Shown here: positions 8,474-19,463 of the stretch, piece after piece | How positions within the stretch are numbered: position 1 is the first letter of the stretch | How the letters are laid out: the number at the start of each line of letters is the position of its first letter | NCBI RefSeq assembly: GCF_022023855.1 | Contig: NZ_CP059451.1 | Location: 372,001 to 436,000 of the forward strand | DNA: 64,000 bases | Direction: 5' to 3' | DNA from: Azospirillum brasilense | GTDB lineage: Bacteria; Pseudomonadota; Alphaproteobacteria; Azospirillales; Azospirillaceae | Made by a program: the position numbers and the translations under genes | The notes under the pieces: model-generated | Databases searched by the model: none | The model's input: only the letters and a program-made list of their open reading frames with translations | Told to the model about the DNA's origin: nothing

Positions 8474-9058
8474 ATGACGCCAGGATCAGCAACGATGAAC
8501 GGCCCCGGCATTCCTTTCCGGTTCCGGGACAGGATCGAGGCCGGCCGCCGCCTCGCCGCACGGCTGACGCATCTCTGCGACGAGAAGCCAGTCGTCCTGG
8601 CTCTGCCGCGCGGCGGGGTCGAGGTGGCGGTCGAGGTGGCGGGAGCACTCCATGCGCCGCTCGACATCGTGCTCGTGCGCAAGATCGGCGCGCCGTTCCA
8701 GCCGGAGTTGGCCGTCGGTGCCGTGGCCGACTGCGGCCATATCGAAACCGCCATCAACCCGAATGTTGCAGACTTCGTGACCGATGCCTGGATCGGAAGG
8801 GAGAAGGGGCGTCAGCTTCGGGAGATCGAGCGCCGGCGAGCCGTGTACATCGGCGACCGTCCGCGCGTGCCGGTGGCTGGGCGCACCGCCATTCTCGTGG
8901 ATGATGGCATTGCAACCGGGGCGACGATGCTCGCCGCCCTGCGGTCGGTGCGCCACGCGAACCCGAAACGGCTGGTGCTGGCGGTGCCGGTGGCGCCGCT
9001 TGACATCCTATCGGAGCTGCGGGCCGAAGCCGACGAGGTCATCCGCCGTAAGCGGTGA
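8474..9058 (+). CDS. Phosphoribosyltransferase-like protein (COG1926), short C-terminus
   Basis: A 194-aa protein with a type I PRTase fold. It shows ALPRGGVEVAVEVA near residue 44, VLVRKIGAPFQPELAVGAV near 66 and the PRPP loop AILVDDGIATGATMLAAL near 140. The start at 8474 follows GGGGGACAGC. COG1926 proteins usually run about 25-35 residues past the EADEV segment, but this frame stops at EADEVIRRKR, so the C-terminus looks truncated or frameshifted. Such proteins are common beside Hsp20 and Usp genes in low-oxygen loci. The substrate is unknown. Confidence 0.8.
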   Translation: MTPGSATMNGPGIPFRFRDRIEAGRRLAARLTHLCDEKPVVLALPRGGVEVAVEVAGALHAPLDIVLVRKIGAPFQPELAVGAVADCGHIETAINPNVADFVTDAWIGREKGRQLREIERRRAVYIGDRPRVPVAGRTAILVDDGIATGATMLAALRSVRHANPKRLVLAVPVAPLDILSELRAEADEVIRRKR

Positions 9059-9077
9059 CTGAGGGCAGCCACCGCTT
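9050..9077. terminator. Possible hairpin between convergent genes
   Basis: AAGCGGTG (9050-9057) pairs with CACCGCTT (9070-9077) around a 12-nt loop at the junction of the convergent phosphoribosyltransferase and quinone-reductase-like genes. No T-run follows, so it is at best a weak terminator. Confidence 0.25.
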
Positions 9078-9086
9078 CGGACCATG

Positions 9087-9661
9087 TCAGAAATGGGCGC
9101 GCACCGCGGCGCGGATGCGGCGGATGTTGTCGTCGATCCGCTCGGGCGTGGTGTGCGGCCCCAGATCGTCGAAATGGACATGCTCGACCACCTTGATGCC
9201 GCACAGCCCCATGATCGCGGCATCCTGCGTGATTTTGAAGGCCTGCATTTCCCCGACCGCTTCCAAATAGTCCAGCGGGGCGGCGGAGCTGGTGACGATC
9301 AGTCCTTTGCGCCCGTGCAGCTTGCCCTTGATTTCTTCGCCACGCATCTCCCAGGCGAAACCGTAGGTGAAGACCCGGTCCACATAGCCCTTGAGCATGG
9401 CGGGCATTCCGGCCCACCAGATCGGAAACAGGAACGTGATCGCCTGCGACCCGGCAATGATCTCCTGCTCCAGCCGGATGTCCTCGGGCACAGGTCCCTT
9501 TCCGGCCAACTCCTCCTCCGAGAGGACTGGGTTGAAGCCCATGGTGTAGAGGTCGCGTTCCTCAACGATGTGTCCGTATTGTTCCAGCTCGTCCATATAG
9601 GCCCCCGCGGCCTGACGGATGAAGCTGCCGGAGCGCGGGTGTGCGAAGACGACGACGTGCT

Positions 9662-9665
<4 letters not shown>
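9087..9665 (-). CDS. NAD(P)H dehydrogenase (quinone)-like flavoprotein
   Basis: A 192-aa flavodoxin-fold oxidoreductase of the Kef-associated/MdaB/NQO group. MKHVVVFAHPRSGSFI is the FMN phosphate-binding start; ITFLFPIWWAGMPAMLKGY near residue 75 is the family signature, followed by DRVFTYGFAWEM. The ATG at 9665 overlaps the ppsA stop codon as ATGA, showing translational coupling to ppsA. It is expected to reduce quinones by two electrons in the cytoplasm. Confidence 0.87.
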
Positions 9666-12085
<2,420 letters not shown>

Positions 12086-12184
12086 GGCCTGCCTCCCAAC
12101 GTGATGTCGCCGGCGCTGGTGGCGTGATGTCCGGCGCCGGGCGCTTGGGTGATTGATCTCGAGCGGCGAGCGGAGGCGTGACTC

Positions 12185-12532
12185 CTACGACGCCGTATGG
12201 GCCTTCACGTCTTGTCTGCGGCGGCGCGCGTGGTCTTCCAACTCCCGGCGGATCGCGTCGAAAGCGTCGCGGATAGCAACCTTGGGATCTTCATGGGCAG
12301 GGTCGGCGGATTTGGCGTGGCGCACGACCAATTCTTCCCCCGGAACGGTCAAGTCAATCCGGACGGTGTAGAGCTTGCCCTTGTGGTATCGATGCGGCGC
12401 ATCGAGGACCACGTGGCAGGCCATGATGTGTTCGAAGAACCGCTCCAGCTTGGCGGCATGTTCCCGGACACAGGCTTCCAGGAAGGGCGAGGGTTCCATG
12501 TTGTGGAAGGTGATCTGCAGCGGCAGTTGCAT
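12185..12532 (-). CDS. Ribosome hibernation-promoting factor / RaiA family, short form
   Basis: A 115-aa protein of the sigma-54 modulation / S30AE family that binds the 30S subunit and silences ribosomes in stationary phase. MQLPLQITFHNMEPSPFLEA starts the first strand and helix; the basic helix FDAIRRELEDHARRRRQDV is the expected rRNA-contacting end. It lacks the C-terminal dimerisation domain of long HPF. It is the first gene of the ppsA unit and has an FNR-like sequence about 93 bp upstream. Confidence 0.88.
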   Translation of the reverse strand: MQLPLQITFHNMEPSPFLEACVREHAAKLERFFEHIMACHVVLDAPHRYHKGKLYTVRIDLTVPGEELVVRHAKSADPAHEDPKVAIRDAFDAIRRELEDHARRRRQDVKAHTAS

Positions 12533-12624
12533 GGCGCTCCTCCGGTGGACGGTCGCATCGTTGTCGCGGTCCGTTGGCTACGGCGCGGCCGGGATCATCA
12601 TCGGGGTGCGCGGGCCGGAGGGCC

Positions 12625-12638
12625 TTAACCCAGGTAAA
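12625..12638. promoter_or_regulatory. Weak CRP/FNR-like dyad upstream of the hibernation factor
   Basis: TTAACCCAGGTAAA is an imperfect dyad related to the site at 8326 (shared TTAACC), 93 bp upstream of the gene at 12532. It matches TTGA-N6-TCAA poorly; the shared TTAACC in two promoters of the block is what makes it worth noting. Confidence 0.25.
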
Positions 12639-12807
12639 GGAAGACCAGCGGTATCAGGGACCGGCGTTCGCGCCGCGCGCTCCTAAACGGACGGAACCGT
12701 TAGAGCGCGCTTTGCAAGTTTATTGCGCACGGGGGCCAGGCGGCGGTGAGATGGTCCCCGTTTCCCGGACAGATTTGCGGCTTTGCTAAGCTTGGTTCAG
12801 GTCCGTG

Positions 12808-13665
12808 TCATGCCGCCAATCTGATGGGGTCCGGTGTGCCCTGGTAGGCCTCCTCCGGGGTTCTGCCGCCGAGCGCGGAGTGCGGACGGTCCATGTTGTA
12901 GTAATGGATCCACCGGCCGATCCCGGCCCTCGCCTCGCTGCCGGTCTCGAAGGCGTGGAGGTAGACGCACTCGTACTTCATCGATCGCCACAGCCGCTCG
13001 ATGAAGACGTTGTCCATCCACCGGCCGCGCCCGTCCATCGATACCCGGATGCCGGCCGCGGTCAAGAGGCCGGTGAAACGCGGACTGGTGAACTGGCTGC
13101 CCTGATCGGTGTTGAAGATGTCCGGTCGGCCGTGCCGCGCCATCGCCTCCTCCACCGCCTCGATGCAGAACTCGACGTCCATGGTGTTCGACAGCCGCCA
13201 GCTCAGGACCTTGCGCGTCGCCCAATCCATCACCGCCACCAGGGACAGGAAGCCCCGGCGCATCGGAAGGTAGGTGATGTCAGCGCACCAGACCTGGTTG
13301 GGTCGGTCGATGGTCAGGTCGCGCAGCAAGTACGGCCAAATCTTGTGCTCGGGGTGCCGCACCGTCGTCTTCGGACGCTGGTAGACCGCTCGCAGCCCCA
13401 TCCGCGCCATCAGGCGGCGAACCCGCTTGCGGTTGACCTCATGGCCGTGCCGGCGCAGATGCCGGGTCATCTGCCGGCTGCCGTACCAGGGCGTTTCCAG
13501 GAACTGCTCGTCGCTCCGCCGCATCACCTCCAGGTTTGCGGCCGGTTCGCCCTTGGCCGGCCCGTAGTAGCTGGACCGGCTGATGGAAACCAACGTGCAC
13601 TGCCGGGTGATCGACAGGCTCAGATGCTCCGGTTTGATCAGCTCCCGCCTCCGGCCGACGCTCAT
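12808..13665 (-). CDS. IS3-family transposase OrfB (DDE integrase), copy 1
   Basis: 285 aa starting at MSVGRRRELIKPEH, where ATGA overlaps the orfA stop. An HTH_21-like segment (RRHGHEVNRKRVRRLMARMG) precedes the rve integrase core with D in WCADITYLP, D in NTDQGSQFTS and E in DNVFIERLWRSMKYE. In vivo it is probably made as an OrfAB fusion by -1 frameshifting on the T6 run near the end of orfA. The frame is intact. Confidence 0.93.
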   Translation of the reverse strand: MSVGRRRELIKPEHLSLSITRQCTLVSISRSSYYGPAKGEPAANLEVMRRSDEQFLETPWYGSRQMTRHLRRHGHEVNRKRVRRLMARMGLRAVYQRPKTTVRHPEHKIWPYLLRDLTIDRPNQVWCADITYLPMRRGFLSLVAVMDWATRKVLSWRLSNTMDVEFCIEAVEEAMARHGRPDIFNTDQGSQFTSPRFTGLLTAAGIRVSMDGRGRWMDNVFIERLWRSMKYECVYLHAFETGSEARAGIGRWIHYYNMDRPHSALGGRTPEEAYQGTPDPIRLAA

Positions 13666-13946
13666 CGTCCGGAGGCCTTGCGCAAAAAATCCCGCTCCAC
13701 CACCAACTGCCCGATCATCGCGTGGAGCTTTTCCACCTCCCCCTGATGGCTGGTTTCGGCGGCTTCCGCCTTGCCGGAGAACACACCAGCCATCCCCTCC
13801 ACCGCCTGCTTCTTCCACGCGTTGATCAGCGTCTGATGCACTCCGTGCTTGGACACCAACTGCGACACCGTCAACTCGCCTCGGATCGCCTCCAGTGCCA
13901 CCTTCGCCTTGAACTCCGCCGAATACCGCTTCCGCTTCCCCGTCAT
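13662..13946 (-). CDS. IS3-family transposase OrfA, copy 1
   Basis: 94 aa beginning MTGKRKRYSAEFKAKVALEA, a transposase_8 helix-turn-helix (VSQLVSKHGVHQTLINAWKK), followed by a leucine-zipper-like segment EVEKLHAMIGQLVVERDFL. The T-run GATTTTTTG near its end gives the slippery heptamer T-TTT-TTG in the correct phase for a -1 shift into orfB. Confidence 0.92.
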   Translation of the reverse strand: MTGKRKRYSAEFKAKVALEAIRGELTVSQLVSKHGVHQTLINAWKKQAVEGMAGVFSGKAEAAETSHQGEVEKLHAMIGQLVVERDFLRKASGR

Positions 13947-14009
13947 CGGGTCCGTCCTTCTTCCTGGGCGAACCAAGCTTAGCGAACTGTCCGGGAAACG
14001 GGGACCATC

Positions 14010-14717
14010 TCAAAGCGTCAGGATCATCGGCGTCAGCATGGCAGTCGCAATGCCATTCAGAGCCATGGCGAGCCCGGCGAAGACGCCTGCCACAGGGCTC
14101 ATCTGGAAGGCGCGCCCGACCCCGATGCCATGCGCTGCCAGCCCCAACGCAAAACCCAGCCCACGGTGATCGGCATCAGGAAGGCGACGGTGAAGCGGAC
14201 CAAGGAGCGCAGTTCCGACGACGCCGGTCGCCATGACGAACACCATGGTCAGAGACGGCAAGCCCCCCGCCTGTTGGGAGACCTCCATGGCAATCGGCAT
14301 GGTGGCCGACTTCGGTGCCAACGACAGGAGCATGGTATTACCGAGCCCAAACAGTCGGGCCAAGCAAATGACGGACAACACTGCGACGAGGCAGCCGACG
14401 AGCAGTGAAGCGCTGAGCGGAAGGCATGTGCGGACGATGAGCCGCCGCTGTTCGTAGAGCGGAATGGCCAATGCCACGGTTGCCGGGCCAAGCAGGAAGC
14501 GCAAAGGAACCGTTCCCTGCGTGTAGGCTTCCACGGGGATTCCAGTGACCAGAAGAAGGGCGACGAGCATTGCCGCCGCCACCGCGACCGGCTGGGTCAG
14601 CGGATGCCCTCCACAACGCCTGTGGAACTCCTGGGCCAGCAGAAAGGCAACGACGGTGGCGGTAAGCCATGGCAGTGGTGAAGTGAGCAGAGCGTCCCAA
14701 ACCTCAGGGTGCTTCAT
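14010..14717 (-). CDS. lrgB: LrgB/CidB-family membrane protein
   Basis: A 235-aa polytopic inner-membrane protein (start MKHPEVWDALL at 14717), partner of LrgA in holin-like or metabolite-transport pairs. It shows the LrgB signature PKSATMPIAMEVSQQAGG and a glycine-rich ending GLAMALNGIATAMLTPMIL. The stop codon TGA is formed by the first bases of IS3 copy 1, so the last few residues may have been cut off. The gene overlaps the lrgA end by 14 bp. Confidence 0.88.
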   Translation of the reverse strand: MKHPEVWDALLTSPLPWLTATVVAFLLAQEFHRRCGGHPLTQPVAVAAAMLVALLLVTGIPVEAYTQGTVPLRFLLGPATVALAIPLYEQRRLIVRTCLPLSASLLVGCLVAVLSVICLARLFGLGNTMLLSLAPKSATMPIAMEVSQQAGGLPSLTMVFVMATGVVGTALLGPLHRRLPDADHRGLGFALGLAAHGIGVGRAFQMSPVAGVFAGLAMALNGIATAMLTPMILTL

Positions 14718-15081
14718 GGTCCGCCTCGTGGCGTTGCGACACCAAACGGGCCACGGCGCTGAAGCTCCAAACCGTGGCTGCAACCGTGATCACAGTGCTG
14801 ATCACCAGGGTGACGAGCAGCGCTCCCCACTGATCCCTCAGGTGCTGCGCATCGGTCATGATGCCGACACCCGCCGGAACGAACATCACCGGCAGGTAAC
14901 GGAGCAGCACCTCTGCGATCGTCCCCAAGCCATGGGGTATGCGTCCCCGAAAAACCAGGAAAGCGAACAACGTGGCGCAGCCGACCACCGTACCAGGCAA
15001 CGGCACGGCCAACAGCCGGACGAACAGTTCGCCACCCAGCTGGCAACCGAGCAGCAGCGCAAGCGGCCGAAGGGCGCTCAT
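14704..15081 (-). CDS. lrgA: LrgA/CidA-family membrane protein
   Basis: A 125-aa protein with four predicted membrane helices (start MSALRPLALLLGCQLGGEL). The signature VPLPGTVVGCATLFAFL and LRYLPVMFVPAGVGIM are diagnostic of LrgA/YohJ. It is expected to work with LrgB at the cytoplasmic membrane. The frame is open upstream to 15180, but the start at 15081 gives the normal length. Upstream DNA is AT-richer and contains several TACA boxes. Confidence 0.85.
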   Translation of the reverse strand: MSALRPLALLLGCQLGGELFVRLLAVPLPGTVVGCATLFAFLVFRGRIPHGLGTIAEVLLRYLPVMFVPAGVGIMTDAQHLRDQWGALLVTLVISTVITVAATVWSFSAVARLVSQRHEADHEAP

Positions 15082-15186
15082 GACGCGACGCCCGACTGCG
15101 CAAGCGTTGCCATCACAGGGGAAAAGTCTGGCTGAGTTGGCATCCGACTGTCCTTTTGCGGGCTTCCAATTGCCGGGCACCGCGCA

Positions 15187-15650
15187 TACTGGGCGCCTCT
15201 CGGATGGAAAAAACCGTACAATTTACAAATCATACAGGCAATAGCTTTTTGCGTATGGATCAACGGGCGCCTGCGGAGCAGCTGGTTGGTCGCGCCCAGC
15301 CTTTGGAGTGCCGAAATCCCTTGTGTATCCTTGCTTTTTCCGCGGAACAATGATCGCATACAAAACATACAACACCCTTGAGACCTTCGCCGACAACCTG
15401 GGCAAGCTTGCGCGCCGGCAGCAGGGCAGCTCTGCACACCGGCTTGAATGCTCTGGGCATCCCCCCTTCGGCTCGCCACGTTGCCGAGGATGGGCTTCAC
15501 AACACCCTCCTCCGCGTGATTGTCGGTCGGACCGGACCATCCTCCCGCTGGATGCTTTGGACACCCTCACCCCACCACCCTGCATACAGACAATAATCCG
15601 TACAATCTCCTTGCAATCAGGCGCATAACACCATACAAACAAGATACTTG
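15187..15650. promoter_or_regulatory. AT-rich intergenic region with repeated (A/G)TACA boxes
   Basis: The roughly 690 bp between lrgA and hemA lack a convincing gene. Seven GTACA or ATACA boxes occur on the plus strand: 15216, 15232, 15358, 15367, 15584, 15600 and 15633. CCGTACAAT occurs twice (15214 and 15598). Short frames around 15350-15530 (ETFADNLGKLARRQQ and, in another frame, ALGIPPSARHVAEDGL) look like a decayed gene that I cannot name. The boxes could serve the MocR regulator encoded at 17970, whose family often binds direct repeats; this is inference. Confidence 0.3.
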
Positions 15651-15772
15651 TCGGCGAGCGGATAGGTGACGCGTCCAAAACTCCCATCAATGGCCGCCGA
15701 AACACCTCGACACCATGGCAAGCCGCACGCTCTGAACCGTCTCCCTTTCCCCTGGCAAGGATATAAACTCCA

Positions 15773-16995
15773 ATGCCACACGAGAGCTTTTCCGTACCCA
15801 GATCGCCAGTCTGAAACAGGATGGCCGCTACCGGGTCTTCGCCAACCTCGAACGGCAAGCGGGGAACTTTCCGAAAGCCACCTTCCGCGACGCCGCCGGG
15901 AAGGAGCGGGAGGTCACCGTCTGGTGCTCCAACGACTATCTGGGCATGGGCCAGAACCCGGTCGTCCTGAAGGCGATGCACGACGCCATCGACGGCGTGG
16001 GTGCGGGCGCCGGCGGCACGCGCAACATCTCCGGCACCAACATCTACCACGTGCTGCTGGAACGCGAACTGGCCGACCTCCACCGGAAGGAGGCGGCGCT
16101 GCTCTTCACCTCCGGCTACGTGTCCAACGACGCGACGCTGGGGACGCTGGGCAAGCTGCTGCCCAACTGCGTGATCCTGTCGGACGCGCTGAACCACAAT
16201 TCGATGATCACCGGCATCCGCAACAGCGGCGCCGAGAAGCACATCTTCCGCCACAACGACCCCAAGCACCTGGACGAGCTGCTGTCGCAGATCGCCCCGG
16301 ACCGCCCGAAGGTCGTGGCCTTCGAGAGCGTCTACTCCATGGACGGCGACGTCGCCCCGATCCATGACCTGTGCGACGTCGCCGACAAGCACGGCGCCAT
16401 GACCTATCTGGACGAGGTGCACGCGGTCGGCATGTACGGCCCGCGCGGCGGCGGCGTGGCGGAGCGCGACGGCGCCATGGACCGGCTGACCATCATCGAG
16501 GGCACGCTGGGCAAGGCGTTCGGCGTCCAGGGCGGCTACATCACCGGCTCCACCGCGCTGGTCGACTGCATCCGCAGCTTCGCCGCCGGCTTCATCTTCT
16601 CAACCTCCCTGTCGCCGGTTCTCGCCGCCGGGGCGCTGGCCAGCATCCGCTACCTGAAGACCAGCCAGACGGAGCGCGACCGGCACCAGGAGCGCGCGGC
16701 GACCCTGAAGCGGCTGATGGCCGAGGCCGGCCTGCCGGTGATGCCGTCGGCCAGCCACATCGTTCCGGTGATGGTCGGCGACGCCCACCGCTGCAAGCGC
16801 GCCTCGGACGAGCTGATGGAACGGCACGACATCTACGTCCAGCCGATCAACTACCCGACCGTGCCGCGCGGCGGCGAGCGCCTGCGCTTCACCCCGACCC
16901 CGCTGCACAGCGACGCCGAGATGGCGCGTCTCGTCGACGCCCTGCTCGACGTGTGGACATCGCTGAATCTGCAGGTAAGCAAACGTGCGGCCTGA
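15773..16995 (+). CDS. hemA: 5-aminolevulinate synthase, apparent frameshift near the N-terminus
   Basis: ALAS condenses glycine and succinyl-CoA to 5-aminolevulinate, the first step of C4 heme synthesis. The frame from about 15781 reads FRTQIASLKQDGRYRVF, then VTVWCSNDYLGMGQNP, GAGAGGTRNISGTN, TYLDEVHAVGMYGPRGGG and the PLP-lysine segment IIEGTLGKAFGVQGGYI. The first usable in-frame start is ATG 15946, which would delete the essential SNDYLG region. ATG 15773 (MPHESF) is in another frame and would join if the T4 run at 15788-15791 had one more T. So either the gene is frameshifted, there is a homopolymer error, or a -1 slip occurs. From 15946 to 16995 the frame is intact. Confidence 0.85.
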
Positions 16996-17098
16996 CCGCG
17001 CCATCGCGGGGGGTGGGCGTCCGGCGACGCCCCTGCTCACCCCAAACGATGCGCAGACGCGCTTGGCGGATCATTGGTCGTCGATGAGGAGAACCGCA

Positions 17099-17485
17099 AT
17101 GACCGAGCAACACTACCCCGCTCTATCCCCCGTCAAGACGGGCATCTGCGGACGGTGTCCGCGCTGTGGAAAGGGAAGCATTTTCCAAGGTTTCTTGAAA
17201 CTGGCCCCACGCTGCAACGCGTGTGGTCTGGACCTGTCCTTCGCGGACCCGGCGGACGGCCCGGCATTCTTCGTCATGTCGATCGTCAGTTTTCCGGTGG
17301 TGGCGTTCGCGGGATGGCTCGAAATCCAATACGAACCGTCCGTTTGGGTGCATTTCATCACCACCCTGCCGATGCTGCTGGGCGGTTGCTTGGCCCTTTT
17401 GCCGCCCTTCAAGGGATGGATCGTGAGTTCGCAATACGTGCACAAAGCTGCAGAAGGGCGTCTGGTGCAAAGCACGGAAAAGTGA
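17099..17485 (+). CDS. DUF983 family membrane protein (first paralogue)
   Basis: A 128-aa protein starting at ATG 17099 after GATGAGGAGAACCGCA. A zinc-ribbon-like CGRCPRCGKGSIFQGFLKL and CNACGLDLSFADPADGPAFF precede two membrane helices (FVMSIVSFPVVAFAGWLEI and FITTLPMLLGGCLALL). This is the DUF983 layout; family members are often near cytochrome oxidase or heme genes, and their function is not established. It follows hemA on the same strand. A second paralogue lies at 20389. Confidence 0.88.
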   Translation: MTEQHYPALSPVKTGICGRCPRCGKGSIFQGFLKLAPRCNACGLDLSFADPADGPAFFVMSIVSFPVVAFAGWLEIQYEPSVWVHFITTLPMLLGGCLALLPPFKGWIVSSQYVHKAAEGRLVQSTEK

Positions 17486-17582
17486 TCCGGCACCAGCAAA
17501 ACTCAGCGACCTCCAGCGGGCAGAGCCACTTTGCGCCTCCGACGCCCAAGGCAATTATCAGACGCACAACGGAGAAACAGTC

Positions 17583-17741
17583 ATGGAAGATCACCGGGTA
17601 ACGCTCCGGGCGCTTGTCCTTTTGCTGGTGGGTGTGGTCGGGTACGTCGGCGTCCTGCTCGCAAGCCCGGACGTGGCTGTCTTCATCATTGTGGTCGCGT
17701 CATGGATCAATTTGGCGATCCTGGTGCGCTTGACCCGGTGA
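17583..17741 (+). CDS. Small two-helix membrane protein
   Basis: A 52-aa frame starting MEDHRVTLRALVLLLVGVVG. Two hydrophobic segments (about 8-25 and 31-47, VAVFIIVVASWINLAILVRL) predict a hairpin membrane protein. ACGGAGAAACAGTC upstream is a plausible ribosome binding site. No family recognised. It lies 97 bp after the DUF983 gene on the same strand. Confidence 0.5.
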   Translation: MEDHRVTLRALVLLLVGVVGYVGVLLASPDVAVFIIVVASWINLAILVRLTR

Positions 17742-17969
17742 GAGGCTGACGGCTGCTGCGGATGCCATTTGGTGGCTCGCGTCATCACGGCCCGATCGGC
17801 CTGTTCCGCTTGTGTAGACTAGGCTCCCAGGTGCCGCACCGCTTCCGCATGGAGCCCCGAACCGCGTTCCCCTGGGCCGTTGGGAGCCTTCTTGCGTGGA
17901 CGTCGCTCGACCGTCATAGGGTGCCGTTGGATGTCAGAGCTGTACGCCACACGGCCCATAAGGAAGATC

Positions 17970-19379
17970 ATGCACGCGGAACACAAGGATTGGGCGCCCG
18001 AAATCAGGACCAAGGACAAGCCTGTCTACTTGGCCATCGCCGACGCGATCGCGGACGACATTCGCAGCGGCCGCCTTGCGCCCGGCCAGCGGTTGCCACC
18101 ACAGCGTGCTCTTGCCGAGCATTTGGGTCTTGACTTGACCACCGTCACCCGCGCTTACAAGGAAGCTGGGCACCGCGGTTTGCTCGACGCCCGTGTCGGG
18201 CTGGGGACCTTTATCCGCCCGTCGGCGCCCGTGCCGGCGCGTGCTGAACGCAGCGCCAATGCCTTCGGCGTCTTCGTCAATATGACGATGAACCAGCCGC
18301 CGCTGCCGGACTCGCCGGAGTTGTTGGAAAGCGTCCGCCAAGGCATGGCCGAGGCGATCTTGCAGGCCGACCCACGGACGGTTTTGCGCTATCCCGATGT
18401 GGGAGCGAGCCTAAGGGATCGCGATGCGGGGGTCCGATGGCTTGGCCGGCGTCTGCCGGATCTGTCCGGGGATCGCATCGTCCTCTGCCCTGGCACGCAA
18501 AGCGCGCTGCTCTGCCTGTTGACCGCGTTGGCACGCTCCGGTGACACCGTGTGTGCGGAAGCTCTGACCTATCCGGGCTTCAAGGCGCTCGCGCAACAAA
18601 TCGGCCTACGGGTGGTCGGCGTGGCCATGGACGACCAGGGGCTCGATCCGGAAGCGCTGAAAGCGGCGTTCTCCGCGCATGCCCCAAGGGTCCTGTACTG
18701 CACGCCGACGCTGCACAATCCGACCACGGCGACGATGTCCTTGGAGCGGCGGCAGGCGATCGTGGCCGTTGCGCGTGAACACAACGTGCCGATCATCGAG
18801 GACGACATCTATGGTGTTCTTCCGGAGATCGGCATGCCGCCCATCGCCGCCCTCGCGCCTGAATTGACCTACCACGTGGCCGGCCTTGCCAAATGTGTCG
18901 CCCCCGGGCTGCGCATCACCTACATCGCCGCTCCCGACGCCCGGCAAGCAATGTGGGTGATTGGAGCGCAACGGGCGACGATGCTGGCCACGCCGCCCAT
19001 CTTGGCGGTGATCGCCACCCGGTGGATCAGCGATGGAACCGCCGATCGACTGCTCGGCGCTGTTCGTGCGGAAGCGGTGGCCCGTCAGCACATGGCAAAA
19101 GCCACACTTCCGCCAGGAAGCTATGCGGCGCACCCCGAAGGCTTCCATCTGTGGCTCCGCCTGCCCGCGGCGTGGACGCGCGGCGAGTTTGCGACACACC
19201 TGCGCACCCGCGGCATCGCGACCGTGGTCAGCGACACCTTTGCCGTTGCCGAGCCGGTTCCAGAAGCGCTGCGCATCTGCTTGGGGGCGCCAGCCAACCG
19301 CGCCGACACGCAGCGTGTCCTGGACATCCTTGCGGAAGCGCTCGACCAGAGTCCAGCTCTGGCCGGTGTGGTCATCTGA
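17970..19379 (+). CDS. MocR/PdxR-type regulator (GntR helix-turn-helix plus aminotransferase domain)
   Basis: A 469-aa regulator. The ATG at 17970 is preceded by AAGGAAGATC. Residues about 15-85 form a GntR winged helix (AIADDIRSGRLAPGQRLPPQ, then ALAEHLGLDLTTVTRAYKEA). Residues 110-469 form a fold-type I aminotransferase domain with VLYCTPTLHNPTTATMSLER, EDDIYGVLP and AGLAKCVAPGLRITYI, which carries the likely PLP lysine. MocR proteins sense PLP or amino compounds and bind direct repeats. The target could be the hemA region or the adjacent aldolase (inference). Confidence 0.88.
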   Translation: MHAEHKDWAPEIRTKDKPVYLAIADAIADDIRSGRLAPGQRLPPQRALAEHLGLDLTTVTRAYKEAGHRGLLDARVGLGTFIRPSAPVPARAERSANAFGVFVNMTMNQPPLPDSPELLESVRQGMAEAILQADPRTVLRYPDVGASLRDRDAGVRWLGRRLPDLSGDRIVLCPGTQSALLCLLTALARSGDTVCAEALTYPGFKALAQQIGLRVVGVAMDDQGLDPEALKAAFSAHAPRVLYCTPTLHNPTTATMSLERRQAIVAVAREHNVPIIEDDIYGVLPEIGMPPIAALAPELTYHVAGLAKCVAPGLRITYIAAPDARQAMWVIGAQRATMLATPPILAVIATRWISDGTADRLLGAVRAEAVARQHMAKATLPPGSYAAHPEGFHLWLRLPAAWTRGEFATHLRTRGIATVVSDTFAVAEPVPEALRICLGAPANRADTQRVLDILAEALDQSPALAGVVI

Positions 19380-19463
19380 AGCAGCAACGCAACCGCCGCG
19401 TTGAGACTCGCGGATTCAGACCAGTGAAGCCGACGCGGCTTCTTTTTAGGAGTGATGAGGATC

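Larger units (their letters stand above)
12747..14012 (-). mobile_element. IS3-family insertion sequence, copy 1
   Basis: This 1266-bp element is bounded by TGAGATGGTCCCCGTTTCCC and its inverse; about 26 bp of terminal inverted repeat are near perfect. It carries orfA and orfB in the -1 frame. Copies 2 (48513-49778) and 3 (60586-61848) are almost identical. Flanks are ggcggcgg on the low side and aagcgtc on the high side, so no target duplication is visible. Its high-coordinate end supplies the stop codon of lrgB. Confidence 0.95.

Noticed and set aside
15308..15628. 106-aa plus-strand frame upstream of hemA
   Set aside because: Only fragments in two frames look protein-like and there is no ribosome binding site; treated as decayed or noncoding DNA.
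17970..19379. Stand-alone aminotransferase
   Set aside because: A GntR winged helix is present at the N-terminus, so it is a MocR regulator.
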